The notes under the pieces: generated by a model
Told to the model about the DNA's origin: nothing
The model's input: only the letters and a program-made list of their open reading frames with translations
The model's database searches: none
Made by a program: the position numbers and the translations under genes
Shown here: piece after piece, positions 6,570 through 8,265 of the stretch
How positions within the stretch are numbered: position 1 is the first letter of the stretch
How the letters are laid out: every line of letters begins with the position of its first letter
Origin: Streptomycetales bacterium
Lineage (GTDB): Bacteria; Actinomycetota; Actinomycetes; Prado026
Length of the DNA: 8,265 nt
NCBI GenBank assembly: GCA_025361995.1
Contig: JANYIP010000364.1
Span: forward strand, 1 to 8,265
Direction of reading: 5' to 3'

Positions 6570-7019
6570 GTGACGGGGGGAGGGGTTGGCGCAAGCGCGA
6601 TCCGCCGCCGTCCTGTGATGAGGAGTGCCCGGCGGGCTCGGGTCGCGATTGGCTCGGTCGTTCTCGGCGTCGCGGTGTTCCTCGCGGCGGTGTCGCTCCT
6701 TCACCCCGTCACGCTGACCCATCAGCGAGACCCCCTCGGTGGTCTCGGCCCGGCGTGGCGCTGCCCGTCCCCATGGACGTTGCTCAGCGGCGGAGACCGC
6801 CTTCTCGTTTACGTGGATGGGAACGACATCCCCGACGGCCAGGTAACCGAGATGACCGGTAGCCCCGACTACACGCCATGCACGAGCAACGCCCACGCAC
6901 GCGGTTGGGAGGCTGGTCTAGTTCTTGTCGGGGGCATCTCTGTTGCGATCGCGAGCGCGGCGGTGGGCCGTCGGCAACGCGCCAAGCTCGGAGCGGACCA
7001 GGCACGCGTATTGTTCTGA
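6570..7019 (+). CDS. Small two-helix membrane protein with external Cys-containing loop
   Basis: I do not recognise a specific family. The longest form has 149 residues with an Arg-rich start (RRRPVMRSARRARVA), a first helix IGSVVLGVAVFLAAVSLL (27-44), an external loop of about 70 residues and a second helix AGLVLVGGISVAIASAAVG (115-133). The tail RRQRAKLG is basic, so both ends should be cytoplasmic. The loop carries Cys65 and Cys104, which could pair. The start is unsure: GTG 6570 follows a stop directly and lacks a ribosome-binding site; GTG 6615 or ATG 6618 leave a protein that still starts before helix one, but they also lack one. It is divergent from the lipoprotein gene and convergent with the methyltransferase ending at 7141. 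Confidence 0.65.
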   Translation: MTGGGVGASAIRRRPVMRSARRARVAIGSVVLGVAVFLAAVSLLHPVTLTHQRDPLGGLGPAWRCPSPWTLLSGGDRLLVYVDGNDIPDGQVTEMTGSPDYTPCTSNAHARGWEAGLVLVGGISVAIASAAVGRRQRAKLGADQARVLF

Positions 7020-7140
7020 CGCACCGATCAGGCAGCGTTCGAGACGCCTTTCCTCGGCCCGCCCATCAGGTGTGGATCATCCCAACAAGTCAGATCAGAA
7101 CTGCACCACGCGGCACTTCGGGGCGCTTGGGACCACGTGG

Positions 7141-7875
7141 CTAGGGCTTGCGCCACATGGAGATGTGGCCCTCGCTCTCGGAGGTGAAGGGACGTTCCTG
7201 CCAGTCCGCGTAGCGGGCCTCGAGTTCGAGACCGGCGAGCTGGGCCATCAGGTCGCACTCGGCGGGCCAGATGTAGCGGAAGTGCCCCGCACCGTAAGCG
7301 ACGCTGCCGTCCTCCTGGCGCGAGTAGTGGTGCGAGGTGCACTCCTGGCTGACGAGGTCATAGGTGTCGAACCCGAGGTGTCCGTCGCTCACGTCGAACG
7401 GTGCCGCGAGCTGCCCCGGAGGTAAGCGCCGAAGGGGTGGCACCCACAGCTCGATGACGAAGCGGCCGCCCGGCGACAGGTGGCGGGCGGCGTTGGCGAA
7501 GCACTGCACCTGTTCGGCCTGGGTACGAAGGTTGGAGATGCTGTTCCACACGAGATACACGAGTGAGAACTCCCCAGGGACGACGGTGGTGGCCATGTCT
7601 CCGACGACGACGGGCAGGGAGGACGCGTCGACCTTGCGGCGCAGCTGAGCCACCATCGGCTCCGAGAACTCGAGGCCGGTCACCGGCACTCCTCGCTGGA
7701 CCAGCGGGATCCCGACCCTGCCCGTTCCGACAGCGAACTCCAGGACCCGGCCTGGACCGGCGAGGCGGGCCAGGAAGTCGACCGTCGGGCCGAGGACCTC
7801 CGGGGCGAACTTCTCTGCCGAGGTCTCGTCGTACGTCGCCGCCGTCGCCTCGTCCCACACGTCACTGCTCGTCAT
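7141..7875 (-). CDS. Class I SAM-dependent methyltransferase
   Basis: This is a complete 244-residue methyltransferase of the Methyltransf_25-like type. It starts with the frequent N-terminal pattern VWDEATAATYDE (6-17), then motif I VLEFAVGTGRVGIPL (44-58). An acidic residue follows in VTGLEFSEPM (65-74), then GDMATTVVPGEFSLVYLVWN (92-111) and the motif RHLSPGGRFVIELW (131-144). The C-terminal part is aromatic and His-rich (GHFRYIWPAE; FTSESEGHISMWRKP), probably shaping the acceptor pocket. ATG 7875 is preferred over TTG 7911 because AGGG lies eight bases upstream; that AGGG belongs to a 14-base palindrome. The acceptor is unknown; the gene is not in an operon with the left-hand cluster. It is unrelated in detail to the methyltransferase at 1199-2184. 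Confidence 0.9.
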   Translation of the reverse strand: MTSSDVWDEATAATYDETSAEKFAPEVLGPTVDFLARLAGPGRVLEFAVGTGRVGIPLVQRGVPVTGLEFSEPMVAQLRRKVDASSLPVVVGDMATTVVPGEFSLVYLVWNSISNLRTQAEQVQCFANAARHLSPGGRFVIELWVPPLRRLPPGQLAAPFDVSDGHLGFDTYDLVSQECTSHHYSRQEDGSVAYGAGHFRYIWPAECDLMAQLAGLELEARYADWQERPFTSESEGHISMWRKP

Positions 7876-7883
7876 GACCGCGA

Positions 7884-7897
7884 CCCTGTCGACAGGG
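7884..7897. promoter_or_regulatory. Perfect 14-base palindrome over the methyltransferase ribosome-binding site
   Basis: CCCTGTCGACAGGG is fully self-complementary. It ends nine bases before the ATG at 7875 on the minus strand and contains the AGGG ribosome-binding site. It could be an operator for a dimeric repressor, possibly the gene's own regulator, or fold in the mRNA and mask translation initiation. No regulator gene is visible in the window. Confidence 0.4.
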
Positions 7898-7961
7898 CCG
7901 ACGTAGTGCAACCCGATTTCGCGGATGCACTGCCAGCGGTCGTCACACCTGGAAGGCGAAC

Positions 7962-8007
7962 CGCGCCGAATGCTGCCGGGGTATCGGGGCTGGCAGCGCG
8001 CCGAATG
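7962..8007. repeat. Eleven-base direct repeat with inner inverted repeat, intergenic
   Basis: CGCGCCGAATG occurs at 7962-7972 and again at 7997-8007, 35 bases apart. Between them CTGCC (7973-7977) and GGCAG (7992-7996) are complementary. The 203-base stretch 7876-8078 otherwise holds no gene I can support; it lies downstream of the HNH gene and upstream of the methyltransferase. Confidence 0.35.
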
Positions 8008-8078
8008 TGGTCACGCCCGATCCGTGGAGCTGTGCCTGCCGGCCAGCTGCGGATGGTGTCGGTGGTGCGGTGGGCTAC

Positions 8079-8265
8079 TCAGCATTGGAGTTGTTGGTGG
8101 GGGTCGAGGGTGAAGATGGGGGCTGCGCCGGGGACGGTGGTGATGGTGAATGCGCCGGGTGGGTGTTTGCCGAGTTGGGTGCTGTCGGATCGGTGGGCGT
8201 CGGATTGGTGGATGAGTCGGTGGTGGTAGCCGCAGAGGGCTGCGAGGTTGTCGAGGGTGGTTTCG
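8079..8265 (-). CDS. HNH endonuclease (DUF222/13E12-like), C-terminal part running off the right edge
   Basis: The last 61 codons of a minus-strand gene read TTLDNLAALCGYHHRLIHQ (2-20 of the visible part) and end with a TGA at 8081-8079. The pattern T..NL..LC..HH...H is the C-terminal half of the HNH nuclease motif found in actinobacterial DUF222/13E12-repeat proteins, where the conserved Asn and the His residues bind metal and DNA. Upstream parts, including the first HNH histidine and any DUF222 domain, lie outside the window. The coding strand is very rich in C and A and poor in G (CAC, CCA, CGA, ATC codons), unlike the other genes here. Such genes are often multi-copy and associated with mobile or repetitive DNA; their cellular role is not settled. 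Confidence 0.8.
   Translation of the reverse strand, partial: ETTLDNLAALCGYHHRLIHQSDAHRSDSTQLGKHPPGAFTITTVPGAAPIFTLDPHQQLQC

Noticed and set aside
6316..6594. Longer N-terminus for the lipoprotein frame, starting at 6594
   Set aside because: ATG 6315 has a strong ribosome-binding site and is directly followed by a lipoprotein-type signal; the upstream 93 codons look non-coding.
7030..7055. tRNA T-arm-like sequence (GCGTTCGAGACGC) in the gap after 7019
   Set aside because: The stem is only 3-4 pairs, and no anticodon arm, D-arm or acceptor stem can be found around it.
7906..8229. Plus-strand open frame of 107 codons opposite the HNH gene
   Set aside because: The Trp-rich low-complexity C-terminus is just the complement of the CAC/CCA-rich HNH codons.
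1..8265. CRISPR array, toxin-antitoxin pair, or new defence system
   Set aside because: No regularly spaced repeats, no paired small overlapping genes and no defence-type domains besides the HNH fragment, which is insufficient evidence.

Overview
The window is very GC-rich, with GTG starts, CTC/GTC/GCC-type codons and an actinobacterial gene repertoire (GlgX, crotonase, a DUF2510 protein, a DUF222/13E12-like HNH protein). It looks like chromosomal DNA of an actinomycete, probably a Nocardioides-like member of the Propionibacteriales. That placement is inferred from protein style and not proven. Two features, one at each edge, are cut off: a GlgX start on the left and an HNH-endonuclease end on the right.

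Left part (1-4141). glgX (minus strand) diverges from a tightly packed plus-strand operon: enoyl-CoA hydratase, class I SAM methyltransferase, hexapeptide O-acyltransferase. The operon genes overlap by 11 and 4 bases. The methyltransferase has an apparent one-base deletion near 1300 that splits its highly recognisable N-terminus. The operon runs convergently into a minus-strand DAO-family FAD oxidoreductase; both genes end on the same CTAG tetranucleotide. From memory, the gene set resembles the mycobacterial echA17 (Rv3039c) to Rv3034c neighbourhood near methylglucose lipopolysaccharide genes. This hints at a role in modifying a polysaccharide or lipid, but that is inference.

Middle part (4142-7019). 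Four small uncharacterised cell-envelope genes lie here: a multi-pass membrane protein ending in a DUF2510-like motif (+), a single-pass anchored protein with four extracytoplasmic cysteines (-), a DUF4232-like lipoprotein with an apparent one-base insertion near 5928 (-), and a two-helix membrane protein (+). A strong GC hairpin sits just after the restored stop of the lipoprotein gene.

Right part (7020-8265). A second class I SAM methyltransferase (-) is preceded by a perfect 14-base palindrome covering its ribosome-binding site. A 203-base spacer with short repeats follows, then the C-terminus of an HNH endonuclease (-).

I see no CRISPR array, tRNA, rRNA, insertion sequence or obvious novel defence system. 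The most notable points are two genes broken by single-base shifts (sequencing error or real decay), the compact acyl/methyl/acyltransferase operon, and the palindrome upstream of the second methyltransferase.
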